Assembly: GCF_016919385.1 (NCBI RefSeq)
Contig: NZ_CP070351.1
Span: 1,240,001 to 1,304,000 of the forward strand
Direction of reading: 5' to 3'
Origin: Gordonia sp. PDNC005
Lineage (GTDB): Bacteria > Actinomycetota > Actinomycetes > Mycobacteriales > Mycobacteriaceae
DNA: 64,000 nt
Shown here: positions 1-9,700 of the stretch, piece after piece
Numbering within the stretch: the first letter of the stretch is position 1
Layout: every line of letters starts with the position of its first letter
Made by a program: the position numbers and the translations under genes
Notes under the pieces: model-generated
The model's database searches: none
Told to the model about the DNA's origin: nothing
Seen by the model: the letters and a program-made list of their open reading frames with translations, nothing else

Positions 1-30
1 GAAGCGGGCAAGGGCACGGCGGGCGGTCAT
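1..30 (-). CDS. 5' end of an unidentified protein (partial)
   Basis: Only the first ten codons lie in the window: ATG at 30 reading left, giving MTARRALARF, with no stop before the edge. An AGAGAG stretch about 8 nt upstream could serve as a weak ribosome binding site. The two arginines and short basic start could begin a signal peptide, but ten residues do not identify a family. It is the first gene downstream of a Trp-rich small ORF and a strong hairpin on the same strand, so it is the gene such a leader would control. Confidence 0.4.
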   Translation of the reverse strand, partial: MTARRALARF

Positions 31-69
31 TCGGTGGGCTCTCTCTATCGGACTGGGTGCAGAAGCGCC

Positions 70-103
70 GCGTGCGCCGGACCCGAGGGGGTCCGGCGCA
101 CGC
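70..103 (-). terminator. Perfect 14-bp hairpin, terminator or attenuator
   Basis: Arms 70-83 and 90-103 are perfectly complementary (14 bp, mostly G/C) around a 6-nt loop. It starts 20 nt past the stop of the small ORF at 123-254 and lies 40 nt before the gene starting at 30, all on the minus strand. No T-run follows, which is common for actinobacterial terminators. It could end the small-ORF transcript or attenuate the downstream gene. Confidence 0.6.
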
Positions 104-122
104 AGGGTTCAGACGGTGGTTG

Positions 123-254
123 TCAGCGCCAGATCCAGGTCCAGCGGTGATTGCGGCGGTCCCACTGACGCGTCCGACGGCGGCGCGTCGGCTGCTGCTG
201 GTTCTGGCGGTGCGGCTGCTGGGCGCCGGGGCGGGGTGCGGTGGTGTTCGACAT
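123..254 (-). CDS. 43-residue Arg/Trp-rich small ORF, possible leader peptide
   Basis: ATG at 254 is preceded by a good AAGGAG site with 8-nt spacing on the minus strand, better than most starts nearby. The product is Gln/Pro/Arg-rich. Its last 14 codons hold four Trp codons, three of them within five codons, ending WTWIWR just before the stop. A perfect 14-bp hairpin follows 20 nt later and then the partial gene at 30. This order (SD, short peptide with clustered Trp codons, hairpin, gene) is that of amino-acid attenuators known from trp genes, but I found no clear antiterminator pairing after the Trp codons. Alternatively it is a small basic protein with its own terminator. Not recognised as a family. 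Confidence 0.5.
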   Translation of the reverse strand: MSNTTAPRPGAQQPHRQNQQQPTRRRRTRQWDRRNHRWTWIWR

Positions 255-524
255 GTGGTGTTCTCCTTGATCGCAGATCGATTCTTGTTCTCTTCGGGCG
301 CCTCTGGTGTGCGCCACGTGATTCAAGGTAGGAATCGTTCCTGGCAGCATTCGGGTGCACGGCCTGCCAGTTTCCTGGCCGCGATCTCACACATGCGGCG
401 CTTCGGCTGCGAGGTGTTCATTACGTACCGGTGATCGGCACCGCCGTCGAATGCAACATGGCGTCCCTAGTTTCAAAGGCGACAGTCGACGACCAAGCCG
501 TCGGCTCGGAACGAGGAGGCAGAC
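255..524. other. Divergent intergenic region before narK
   Basis: No convincing gene. It should hold the promoters of the small ORF (minus) and narK (plus). An inverted repeat CTGGCAG/CTGCCAG (341-347 and 364-370) could be a regulator site. I looked for GlnR-type boxes and did not find a clean one. Confidence 0.3.
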
Positions 525-1913
525 GTGAGACGCAGTCGCACGATTGAGAACTGGGATGCGGAGGACGTCGTCGCATGGGAGTCCGGCGGGAAGGACATCG
601 CGCGCCGAAACCTCATCTGGTCGGTGGTCGCAGAACATGTCGGCTTCTCCGTGTGGTCCCTGTGGTCGGTGATGGTGCTGTTCATGCCCTCCGACGTCTA
701 CGGGATCTCGGCCGGTGACAAGTTTCTGATCGGCGCAGTCGCCACCTTCACCGGTGCGGTGCTGCGGTTCCCGTACACGATGGCCACCACCCGTTTCGGC
801 GGCCGCAACTGGACGATCTTCTCTGCGGTGGTGCTCCTGGTCCCGGTCACGGCGACGATCGTCCTGCTCGCGAACCCCGGCCAACCGCTCTGGATGTACC
901 TCGTGTGTGCTGCGTTGACCGGTCTCGGCGGCGGAAACTTCGCATCGTCGATGACCAACATCAACGCCTTCTATCCCCAGCGACTCAAAGGCTGGGCGCT
1001 CGGTCTCAATGCAGGCGGGGGCAATCTGGGTGTGCCCGCCGTCCAGCTGCTCGGACTTCTCGTCCTGGCGCTGGTCGGCGACACCGAGCCCTACTGGGTG
1101 TGTGCCTTCTACCTCGTCGCGCTGGTGGTCGCAGGTATCGGCGCTGCGCTCTTCATGGACAATCTGGTCGGTCCCGGCGTCGACATGACGGCGATGAGAG
1201 CCGCGGTCGCCAACAAGAACACCTGGGTGATCGCACTGTTGTACATCGGGACGTTCGGCTCGTTCATCGGCTTCTCGTTCGCGTTCGCGCAGCTGCTGGT
1301 CATCAACTTCAAAGCAGACGGTCAGTCTGCAAGTGACGCCGCGCTGCATGCCGCCTCGATCGCGTTCATCGGGCCGTTGCTCGGTTCGATCAGCCGCGTG
1401 TACGGCGGGAAGCTCGCCGACCGCATCGGCGGAAGCGTGGTCACGCTCGGGGTGTTCGTCGGCATGATCGGGGCCGCGGCACTTCTGATCGTCGGGAACG
1501 GTTCACTCACCGTCTCCGTGATCGCCTTCATCGCCCTCTTCGTGTTGTCTGGCATGGGCAACGGATCGGTGTACAAGATCATCCCGTCGGTGTTCGATGC
1601 GGCATCACGGTCTTTGCCTCTCGACGAGGCTGGGCGCTCGGACTATTCGCGGTCCATGTCGGGTGCGGTCATCGGAATCGCCGGCGCCGTCGGCGGCCTG
1701 GGAGGCGTCGGCATCAACCTGGTGCTTCGGCAGTCGTACCAGTCCGGTGACGCCGGATCCGGAGTGTGGGCGTTCACCGTCTTCGCGGTGTTCTATCTGA
1801 TCGCCGCCCTGGTCACCTGGCGTGCCTATGTCGCCACGCCCGCCGCGGTCAGCGGCGGCGACGCGCAGGCACCCGCGTCGGAACCGGCAACATCTGGAAC
1901 GATTGCTTCATGA
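525..1913 (+). CDS. narK: NarK-type nitrate/nitrite transporter (MFS)
   Basis: A 462-residue major facilitator protein predicted to carry nitrate in, or exchange nitrate for nitrite, across the cytoplasmic membrane. Two Gly-rich nitrate signatures are visible: GLGGGNFASSMTNI near residue 130 with a related NAGGGNLG stretch near 160, and MGNGSVYKIIP near 345. About 12 hydrophobic segments fit the family. The GTG start at 525 is supported by AGGAGG at 514-519 with 5-nt spacing. Its stop overlaps the ATG of the next gene (ATGA at 1910-1913), so the two are translationally coupled. The neighbouring nitrate and nitrite reductases support a role in nitrate assimilation. Confidence 0.93.
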   Translation: MRRSRTIENWDAEDVVAWESGGKDIARRNLIWSVVAEHVGFSVWSLWSVMVLFMPSDVYGISAGDKFLIGAVATFTGAVLRFPYTMATTRFGGRNWTIFSAVVLLVPVTATIVLLANPGQPLWMYLVCAALTGLGGGNFASSMTNINAFYPQRLKGWALGLNAGGGNLGVPAVQLLGLLVLALVGDTEPYWVCAFYLVALVVAGIGAALFMDNLVGPGVDMTAMRAAVANKNTWVIALLYIGTFGSFIGFSFAFAQLLVINFKADGQSASDAALHAASIAFIGPLLGSISRVYGGKLADRIGGSVVTLGVFVGMIGAAALLIVGNGSLTVSVIAFIALFVLSGMGNGSVYKIIPSVFDAASRSLPLDEAGRSDYSRSMSGAVIGIAGAVGGLGGVGINLVLRQSYQSGDAGSGVWAFTVFAVFYLIAALVTWRAYVATPAAVSGGDAQAPASEPATSGTIAS

Positions 1914-3046
1914 GTCCCAGTACCGACCGGAGAACCCCGCCCACGTTGGCGGGGTTCTCCGTTGCCATCACTGCGGCTCGGCGCGCGGAAGAGTTCGAGG
2001 CCCTCCTGACGCGCCGCGGCGCTCGAGTCGTTTCGGCAGCAGCCATTTCGATGGTTCCGCTCGCCGACGACCGAGGTCTGTCGGAAGCCACAGCGAACCT
2101 CATCGAGAACCCGCCGGACGTCCTGATCGCCACGACCGGCATCGGCTTCCGGGGGTGGATCGAGGCCGCAGACGAGTGGGGCGTGGCCGATGAGCTCCTT
2201 GCAGCGCTCTCCGGCGCCCGTGTCATCTCCCGCGGACCGAAGGCCACCGGTGCCCTGCGCGCGGCCGGCCTGCGGGAGGAATGGTCGCCGGAGTCAGAAT
2301 CGTCCGCCGAGGTGCTCGCACACTTGACCGGTGACGACCTCGGCGGAAAACGAGTGGCCGTCCAACTCCACGGGGCGATCGATGCGTGGGATCCCAATCC
2401 CGGATTCCTCTCAGGACTCGTCGGGCGGGGTGCGAGCGTCGTCGGAGTGCCCGTCTACCGATGGGAGGGACCGAGCGACGTCGCCGCATTCGATGCTCTT
2501 GTCGACGACGTCGCCCGAGCACGCGTGGACGCTGTCGCCTTCACATCGGCGCCCGCCGCGGCGTCGATGCTGCTGAGAGCAGACGAGCTCGGCGCTCGTG
2601 ATGCCTTGCTCGCAGCCTTATCGGGTCCGGTCGTCGCGTACAGCGTCGGGCCTGTGACGTCGGCGCCACTGGCTGCGGCTGGTATACCGTCGGTGGAGCC
2701 CGACCGGATGCGGCTCGGTGCACTCGCTCGTCTCATCACCGAGGATCTCCCCGCGGGATGCCCGGATATCGCGGTGGCTGGGCACCGCCTCGGTGTCCAT
2801 GCCGCTGCCGCAGTGGTCGACGGTGAGGTGCGTGACGTTTCCGCAAGCGGGCTGACCGTGTTGAAAGCTCTCGCCGCACAACCCGGTGACGTCGTCTCAC
2901 GTCAGGATCTGCTGGCCTTGCTGCCGGCGGCCGGGGACGACCTGCACGCCGTGGAAGTTGCCATCGGCCGTCTCCGCGACGCCATCGGCGTCCGCGAGAT
3001 CATCGGGACCGTCGTCAAACGCGGCTATCGCCTCGCCGTCGACTGA
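1910..3046 (+). CDS. Uroporphyrinogen-III synthase fused to winged-helix DNA-binding domain
   Basis: 378 residues. Residues about 15-260 form a HemD domain, which closes hydroxymethylbilane to uroporphyrinogen III, the precursor of siroheme. After about residue 300 comes an OmpR-type winged-helix domain (Trans_reg_C), ending near KRGYRLAVD. The same two-domain protein sits beside narK in M. tuberculosis (Rv0260c and Rv0261c, from memory). It may be an enzyme, a regulator of the nitrate genes, or both; there is no phospho-acceptor receiver domain. ATG at 1910 overlaps the narK stop. A stable 14-bp hairpin lies inside codons 7-18. Its 3' end overlaps the convergent ferrochelatase gene by 32 nt. 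Confidence 0.85.
   Translation: MSPSTDRRTPPTLAGFSVAITAARRAEEFEALLTRRGARVVSAAAISMVPLADDRGLSEATANLIENPPDVLIATTGIGFRGWIEAADEWGVADELLAALSGARVISRGPKATGALRAAGLREEWSPESESSAEVLAHLTGDDLGGKRVAVQLHGAIDAWDPNPGFLSGLVGRGASVVGVPVYRWEGPSDVAAFDALVDDVARARVDAVAFTSAPAAASMLLRADELGARDALLAALSGPVVAYSVGPVTSAPLAAAGIPSVEPDRMRLGALARLITEDLPAGCPDIAVAGHRLGVHAAAAVVDGEVRDVSASGLTVLKALAAQPGDVVSRQDLLALLPAAGDDLHAVEVAIGRLRDAIGVREIIGTVVKRGYRLAVD
1928..1961 (+). terminator. 14-bp hairpin inside the start of the hemD-like gene
   Basis: Arms 1928-1941 and 1948-1961 are perfectly complementary around a 6-nt loop. It begins 15 nt after the narK stop and within codons 7-18 of the next ORF. It could partly end narK transcription or limit read-through and translation of the downstream gene. 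Confidence 0.45.
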
Positions 3047-3764
3047 CCGGATCGAGAACTGGTGAATTGTCGCAGTGGTACGACGACAATTCACCGAAAG
3101 AGGCGAGGGTGCAGGCCCGGTCGACGATCAACGGGTGCAACCCGAGCGGAGCGGCGACCACCTCGGCGCCGGAGCGCTCGAGTCGTGTCTGGAACAGTCC
3201 GGGCGCCAACAGATGCGATGCGACCGCAACGCGCCGATGGTCGCGACGAAGTCCCGACACGGCGTCGACGACGCCGGGGAACTGCGGCGCGTTCGGAGCC
3301 GGAGCGGCGAATGCGATCGTCACCGGTACACCGACCAGCGGCGCCAGGCGCTCGGCGACTCCTTCGATGTCGGCGATCGCCAACGGGTCCGACGATCCGG
3401 CGGCCGCCAGGACCACGGCGTCGCCTGGACGGCGACCGGCCTCGTCGAGCCGCCCGACGAGTGCGGCGAGCACTTCGTCGGACGGGCCGAGCGAATCGGT
3501 GACCGTGGTGGGCGGCAGCCCGGCCTGTGCCAGATGCGCTGGTATGTCCCGGCGAACGTGGTATCCGCGCCCGAGGAACGCCGGGACCACGGTGGCGTCC
3601 GTCGAGAGCACGCGGAGCGCTTCGCTGGGACTGGGACCGAGGACGTCGACGAACGAGACCGCCACCCGGGTGGCGAGCCTGGCCCGCATGGCCGCCGCCA
3701 GATCGCCGATGAGGGCTACACCGTGCGGATTGCGGGTGCCGTGCGCGACGAGCAGGACGGTCAT
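3015..3764 (-). CDS. Sirohydrochlorin ferrochelatase (CbiX/SirB family)
   Basis: 249 residues. The start MTVLLVAHGTRNP carries the metal-site histidine of the class II chelatases, and a second half with SHLLAPGLF gives the usual two-lobe CbiX layout. It inserts Fe2+ into sirohydrochlorin to make siroheme, the prosthetic group of the adjacent NirB. Cobalt chelation is an alternative for this family, but the operon nirB-nirD-cbiX points to siroheme. ATG at 3764 overlaps the nirD stop by 4 nt, so it is coupled. A much longer reading frame runs upstream through nirD and was not used. It converges on, and overlaps by 32 nt, the uroporphyrinogen synthase gene. Confidence 0.85.
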   Translation of the reverse strand: MTVLLVAHGTRNPHGVALIGDLAAAMRARLATRVAVSFVDVLGPSPSEALRVLSTDATVVPAFLGRGYHVRRDIPAHLAQAGLPPTTVTDSLGPSDEVLAALVGRLDEAGRRPGDAVVLAAAGSSDPLAIADIEGVAERLAPLVGVPVTIAFAAPAPNAPQFPGVVDAVSGLRRDHRRVAVASHLLAPGLFQTRLERSGAEVVAAPLGLHPLIVDRACTLASFGELSSYHCDNSPVLDPVSRRRGDSRV

Positions 3765-4162
3765 CGAATCGGCGCCGGTCGCTGTCCGAATCGGACCTGC
3801 GGAGAGTTCGCGACGAACACCGTGCCGTCGATCCCGATGCGGGTGGCGAACACGGGAACCCGGACACCGTCGACGTCGAGGCACCGGCCGTCGATGAGGC
3901 TGAACGCCTGCTTCTTCAGCGGCGACGCGACGACCGGGAAACCGTTCCGATCTCCGACGATGCCGCGGGACAGCACCGCTGCCCGCCCGATGGGGTCGAT
4001 GTTCCCGACCGCACGTAGAGAATCGTCGGCCAGCCGGAACAACGCGACCTGCATCTGGTCGGGGAGCAGGACGGCGACACCGCGCAACGGTTGGAGCCGA
4101 TCGAACGCGCAGGCGGGAGTCCAGTCGCGGGTCCAGCGGTGCAGATCGAAAGTGAGGCTCAT
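3761..4162 (-). CDS. nirD: Nitrite reductase (NAD(P)H) small subunit
   Basis: 133 residues with the Rieske-like fold of NirD but without the Cys/His cluster ligands, as is normal for this subunit. Conserved stretches include VGNIDPIGRAAVLSRGIVGD and KKQAFSLIDGRCLD. It partners the siroheme subunit NirB in six-electron reduction of nitrite to ammonium in the cytoplasm. ATG at 4162 overlaps the nirB stop by 4 nt, and the next gene (ferrochelatase) again overlaps by 4 nt, so the three form a tight operon. Confidence 0.93.
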   Translation of the reverse strand: MSLTFDLHRWTRDWTPACAFDRLQPLRGVAVLLPDQMQVALFRLADDSLRAVGNIDPIGRAAVLSRGIVGDRNGFPVVASPLKKQAFSLIDGRCLDVDGVRVPVFATRIGIDGTVFVANSPQVRFGQRPAPIR

Positions 4163-6693
4163 CGGGAACTCCTGACGGTGGGCTGCCCGAGGAGAACCGG
4201 AACCTTGCGGCCGTGGCTCTCGCCGAACGAGATGGTGGGATCGGGAACACCGGGCGCGTTGACGAACGATGTGAAGCGGGCGAGCTTGTCAGGGTCGTCG
4301 AGGACGCCCTTCCACTCGCACTGGTAACCGGACACGTGGCGAGCCATGTCGGCCTCGAAGTCGGCCGCGAGGCCGAGACTGTCGTCGACGACGACGGCTT
4401 TGACGTGGTCGAGGCCGCCGTCGACCGTCTCCATCCAGGCCGCGGTGCGCTGCAGTCGGTCCGCTGTGCGGATGTAGTACATGAGGTATCGATCGATGTA
4501 GCGGACCAGGGTCGCGGTGTCGAGGTCGCCTGCCAGGAGCTGTGCATGTCGCGGTGTCATGCCGCCGTTGCCGCCGACATACAGATTCCAACCGCTCTCG
4601 GTGGCGATGACACCGATGTCCTTGCCCCGGGCCTCCGCGCATTCACGTGCACACCCGGAGACGCCCATCTTGATCTTGTGCGGCGACCGGAGTCCTCGGT
4701 ACCGGAGCTCGAGATCGATGGCGAGCTGCACCGAATCCTGCTGTCCGTACCGGCACCAGTCCGATCCTGCGCAGCTCTTCACTGTGCGCAACGACTTGCC
4801 GTAGGCCTGCCCCGACTCCATGCCGCCGTCGACGAGACGCTTCCAGATCTGGGGAAGCTGATCGACGGTGGCGCCGAACATGTCGATGCGCTGACCTCCG
4901 GTGATCTTCGTGTACAGCCCGAAATCGCGCGCGATCTCGCCGATCAGGATGAGCTGTTCGGCGCTGATGTCGCCACCCGGAACTCGGGGCACCACCGAGT
5001 ACGTGCCGTTGCGCTGGATGTTGGCGAGGAAGTGGTCGTTCGAGTCCTGCAGGGACGCCTGTTCGCCGTCGAGGATGTGATCGCTGCTCGTGGACGCGAG
5101 GATCGACGCGACTGTCGGTTTGCAGATGTCGCAGCCGGTCCCGGTTCCGAAGCGCTCGACGAGTCCGGTGAACGTGCGGATCCCACTCGCGCGGACGAGC
5201 TCGAAGAGCTCCGCGCGGGAAGCGCTGAAGTGCTCGCACAATGCGGTCGACTGTTCCACGCCGGAGTCGGCCAGAATCTGCGACAGCAGGGGAACACACG
5301 AGCCGCACGACGTGCCGGCACCTGTGCACGTCTTGAGTTCCGCGACGTCGCAGGCGCCGTTCTCGATCGCCGCGCACAGGGTTCCCTTCGAGACGTCGTT
5401 GCAGGAGCAGATCTGGGCGTCGTCGCCGAGCGCGCCGACACCCAGTGCGGGAGCGTCGCCGGAGGCCGGGCTGATGAGTGCCACGGGGTCGCCCGGCAGA
5501 CTCGACCCGACGAGCGGGCGGAGCAGACCGTACGACCCGGCGTCGCCGACCAACACGCCGCCGAGGAGGGTCGACGCGTCGTCGGAGAGGACGAGTTTGG
5601 CGTATGTCCCGTTGATCGGATCGCTCACCACGACGTTCAATGCGCCCGGCGTCTCGCCGTGCGCGTCGCCGAAACTGGCGACGTCCACGCCGAGGAGCTT
5701 CAACTTCGTCGACGTGTCTGCTCCGGGGAACTCGGCGATGCCGTCGAGGAGGCGGTCGGCGACGACCTCGGCCGTCGCATAGCCGGGGCCGACGAGCCCG
5801 TAACAACGGCCCTCGACTGCCGCGACCTCGCCGATCGCGTAGATCGCCGGGTCACTCGTCACGCCGGACAGATCGGTGAGCACACCGCCGCGTTCGGCCA
5901 TCGCCAGTCCGGCGTCTCGTCCGAGCTCGTCGCGCGGGCGGACGCCGGCTGCGAAGACGACCAGGGCCGCGTCGACGACGGTGTCGTCCGCCAGCGTCAC
6001 CGCGACGCCTCCTGATCGGCCGCGGGTGATCGCCTTCGTCCCGGATGACAGGGAGATGTCGATGCCGAGCTCGCCGATCATCCGTGCGAGGTGCTCGCCG
6101 CCTGCCGGGTCGATCTGTTGTGGCATCAGCCGGGGATTCACCTCGACCACGTGCGGCCGAAGGCCCATCTGGCGGAGTGCGTTCGCGGCCTCCAGACCGA
6201 GGAGACCACCGCCGACGACGAGTCCGACCGGGGGCGTCCCGGGATTCGCCGCGAGGGCGGCGTCGGCGTCGACGCGGATGGCGTCCAGATCGTCGAGAGT
6301 GCGGTAGACGTGACAACCGACGGTGTCGTGGCCCGGCACCGGCGGTACGAACGCGTACGACCCGGTCGCCAAGACCAGAGCGTCGTACGAGACAGTGTGG
6401 CCGTCGTCGAGGCGGACGACGCGGGCCTCGCGGTCGATGCCGGTGACACGTCGACCGAGCACCACCCGAACATTGTCGTCTCCGGCGTAGTCGTTGCCAG
6501 GCAGCGCCAGTGTGCTCCGATCCCAGCCTCCGACATACGACGACAGGCCGACCCGGTCGTAGGCGGCGTCGGTCTCCTCACCGATCACGACCACCTGCCA
6601 CTGGGCGTCGGTGTCGCGCGTGCGGAGTGCTTCGACAAAACGGTGGCCGACCATTCCGTGCCCGATGACTGCGACTGTTCTGTTCATGCTCAC
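4159..6693 (-). CDS. nirB: Nitrite reductase (NAD(P)H) large subunit
   Basis: 844 residues, normal for NirB. In order: FAD-binding GHGMVGHRF near residue 10, NAD(P)-binding VVGGGLLGLEAANAL near 160, a BFD-type [2Fe-2S] domain with CSCND near 428 and CGSCVP after it, then nitrite/sulfite reductase half-domains. The siroheme/[4Fe-4S] ligands are seen as SCAGSDWC near 640 and SGCARECA near 680. It reduces nitrite to ammonium using NAD(P)H. The start may be GTG at 6693 or ATG at 6687; neither has a strong SD. A 100-nt gap separates it from the nitrate reductase fusion upstream, leaving room for a separate promoter. Confidence 0.94.
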   Translation of the reverse strand: MSMNRTVAVIGHGMVGHRFVEALRTRDTDAQWQVVVIGEETDAAYDRVGLSSYVGGWDRSTLALPGNDYAGDDNVRVVLGRRVTGIDREARVVRLDDGHTVSYDALVLATGSYAFVPPVPGHDTVGCHVYRTLDDLDAIRVDADAALAANPGTPPVGLVVGGGLLGLEAANALRQMGLRPHVVEVNPRLMPQQIDPAGGEHLARMIGELGIDISLSSGTKAITRGRSGGVAVTLADDTVVDAALVVFAAGVRPRDELGRDAGLAMAERGGVLTDLSGVTSDPAIYAIGEVAAVEGRCYGLVGPGYATAEVVADRLLDGIAEFPGADTSTKLKLLGVDVASFGDAHGETPGALNVVVSDPINGTYAKLVLSDDASTLLGGVLVGDAGSYGLLRPLVGSSLPGDPVALISPASGDAPALGVGALGDDAQICSCNDVSKGTLCAAIENGACDVAELKTCTGAGTSCGSCVPLLSQILADSGVEQSTALCEHFSASRAELFELVRASGIRTFTGLVERFGTGTGCDICKPTVASILASTSSDHILDGEQASLQDSNDHFLANIQRNGTYSVVPRVPGGDISAEQLILIGEIARDFGLYTKITGGQRIDMFGATVDQLPQIWKRLVDGGMESGQAYGKSLRTVKSCAGSDWCRYGQQDSVQLAIDLELRYRGLRSPHKIKMGVSGCARECAEARGKDIGVIATESGWNLYVGGNGGMTPRHAQLLAGDLDTATLVRYIDRYLMYYIRTADRLQRTAAWMETVDGGLDHVKAVVVDDSLGLAADFEADMARHVSGYQCEWKGVLDDPDKLARFTSFVNAPGVPDPTISFGESHGRKVPVLLGQPTVRSSR

Positions 6694-6793
6694 GACGCTA
6701 TGGATCGGGTGTTGCAGCTGATCGGGTCCGGCGTTGCCCGATTGTCACCGCTTCCGCACAGTGTTACGGATCCGTGTGTGAGGAGGACGGGGG

Positions 6794-9700
6794 TCAGTAC
6801 ACGTCGCGGACGTAGCGGTTGTCGGCGGCGAGAGCAGTGACGTATTGATCGGCGCTATGGGGTGCGAGACGACCCTGTTGGGCGACGATCTCCCGCAGCG
6901 CGACGTCCACATCGCGTGCCATGCGAGACGCGTCGCCGCACACGTACACGTGCGCGCCCCGTCGGATCCACGACCACAGCTCGGCGGCGTTCTCTCGCAT
7001 CAGATCCTGGACGTACACCTTCTCGGCCTGGTCCCGGGAGAAGGCGACGTCGAGTCGGTCGAGGACACCGGCTTCGCTGAGCTCGCCGAGTTCGTCGCGA
7101 TACAGGAAGTCGGACGCGCGGCGCTGTTCACCGAAGAACAACCAGTTGTCACCGGAGGCCCCCGACGCGGCCCGATCGTGCAGGAACCCACGGAACGGTG
7201 CCACCCCGGTGCCGGGCCCGATCATGATCGCCGGCGCGTCGGAGTCGGCGGGTGGTCCGAACTTCGAGTTGGGCTGAACGAACACCCGGACGGGCGTGTC
7301 GGTGTCGGAGTCGGCGAGGAACGTCGAGCACACCCCGCCGCGCGGCGATCCGGAATCGGCTGACGTGAACCTGACAGTCGACACGGTGATCTCCACCCGG
7401 TCGGGTCGATTCCGGGGACTCGATGAGATCGAGTACAGGCGGGGCTGGAGGGGACGGAGCACTGCCAGCCACTCGTCGACATCGGCGGCTACCGGATACG
7501 ACGTCAACAGGTCGACTGACTGCCGTCCCCACGACCAGTCGGTGAACGCCGGTCGGTCGTCTACGAGAGTTCTCAGAAACGGGTCGTCGTTTCGGTCACT
7601 CACAAAGACCAAGAGGTCGCGCGTGAGGCGCGCGATCTCAAGATGATCGGTCAGGGCAGTCCTCAGCGACGTCTCACCCGAGCCCACGTTGACGAGGAAC
7701 TCGCCGTCCAGTCCCGTCGCCGCCAGCCACTCATCGACCAGCGTCGACGCGTTCGACGGCAACACCCCGAGGGCGTCGCCCGCCGCGTACGTCAGAGTGC
7801 CTGTGGGCAGGTCGAACGCCAGACGGCGCACCTCCTTCGCCGAACCCTCCCCGGTCAGGAGGTCGTTGGCAACCAGCGACGTCGTCAGCGGATTCCTGCG
7901 GGAGTACGCCTCTACTTCGCTCGACGAGCAGGGAGGAACTTCGCTCGACGAACTGGCGGGAGACACGGCCCTTGACGACTCGGGAGAGGTGAACTTCGGG
8001 AGGAGTGCAGCGATCCACGTGTCGGCGGTGGCCTCGTCGCCCGGCTCACAAGAAACGCGGTCGGTGATGCGTGTGGCTCCGAGGTGTGCGAGACGTCCGT
8101 CGAGCTTGCGGGCGAAACCGCAGAAATCGGCGTACGACGAGTCGCCGAATCCGAGGACGGCGTAGTCGAGGTCGTCGACGTCGGACTCGGTGGCGGCCGA
8201 CAGCCGGGTCCACAGCGCCGCTCCGTTGTCCGGCGGGTCGCCGTCGCCGGTCGTCGACACGACGAACAGCACCGTTCCGTGAAGTTCGTCGAGATCGACT
8301 GCATTGGCGCAGCGCACCGTGACGGCGATCCCCGCTGAGTCCAACGTCGATTCGAGTCCAGTCGTGTACTCCTCCGCGGTCCCGGTCTGCGAAGCCCAGA
8401 CGACGGTCACCGACGGCGGCGTCGGAACCCTGTGGACCGGTGTCGCGACGGGAGTGCGCGAATAGAAGCCTGCGAGCACACCGTCCGCCCATGCCCGTAC
8501 ATCGTCGGACAACGGCGACTGATCGGGAATCGTCGGGATCTCGTCGACGGGCGGATTCGCGGTGAGGCCGTGCACGAGGCCGGAGAGATACGCCTGCTCG
8601 GTGGGCCGAGGCTCCGGACGGCGCCCTAGGGTTCCGAACACCGCGGCGAGAGGATGGGCGTCGCGCGGTTCAGCGGTCACAGGTGGCGTCTCCAACGGTT
8701 GGTCGATGCGGGTCAACACGACGGCGCACGCCTTGAACTCGGGTTGCAGGGAGTCGGGGTCGACGGCGTCGCTGGTCACGGCGTTGACGGCGAGGTCGGG
8801 GCCGACGGCGTCGTTGAAGTGCATCGGCACGAAGCAGCAGCCGGGGGAGATGTCGGCCGAGGTCTGTGCCGGGACACGAACGGCGCCGCGACGAGAACGG
8901 ACCTCGACGAGGTCGCCGTCTGTGATGCCGAAACCGGACGCCGTGTCCGGATGCAGTTGGACGAAGCTCGCCGGATTCAGCCGGTTGAGTTTGGGGACCC
9001 GGCCGGTCTTGCTCATCGTGTGCCACTGGTGTGCGAGCCGCCCGGTGGTCAGGAGAAGGGGGAAGTCGTCGTCGGGGAGTTCGGCGGGAGGCAGGTACGG
9101 GCGGGCGAGGAACTGCGCGCGTCCGTTGGTCGTCGCGAACCGAAGCCCCTCGCCGTCGAGGTACCGGATCGGGTTTCGGTCGGGCCCCTCCGGGGCCGCG
9201 GGCCACTGGACTGGACCGCGGCGGAGCCGGGCGTAGTCGACTCCTCGGACGTCCCACCCGGTGCGTGGATTGTGAAAGGACTTCAGTTCGTCGAAGACGG
9301 CTCCCGCGTCGGGGAAGTCGAAGTGGTGCCCGAAACCCATGGCGGTTGCGACGTCGCAGATCAGACGCCAGTCGGGGCGCGCGTCGCCAGGCGGAGGGAC
9401 CGCAGGGGCGCACAAGGAGAGGCTGCGTTCAGAGTTCACCATGACGCCCTCCGCCTCGGTCCACAGCGCTGCCGGGAGGATCACGTCGGCGTACTCGGCG
9501 GTCTCGGTGCCGGTGAACACCTCTTGGACGATCACGAGGTCCGCGCGTTCGAGGGCGTCGATCACAGTCTGTCGGTTGGCGACAGACGCGACCGGATTGG
9601 TGCAGATGATCCATGCGGCGCGAATCTCGCCGGCGGCCATGCGTTCGAACATGTCGATGGTTCCGCCGCCTGGATCCGACCGCAGGGTTCCCGGTTCGAG

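Noticed and set aside
57..434. ORF of 125 codons over the left intergenic region
   Set aside because: No SD, shadow-like Arg/Ala/Gly composition, and it runs antisense through the better-supported small ORF and the hairpin.
4213..6015. 600-codon frame antisense to nirB
   Set aside because: Shadow frame; nirB has all expected cluster ligands on the other strand.
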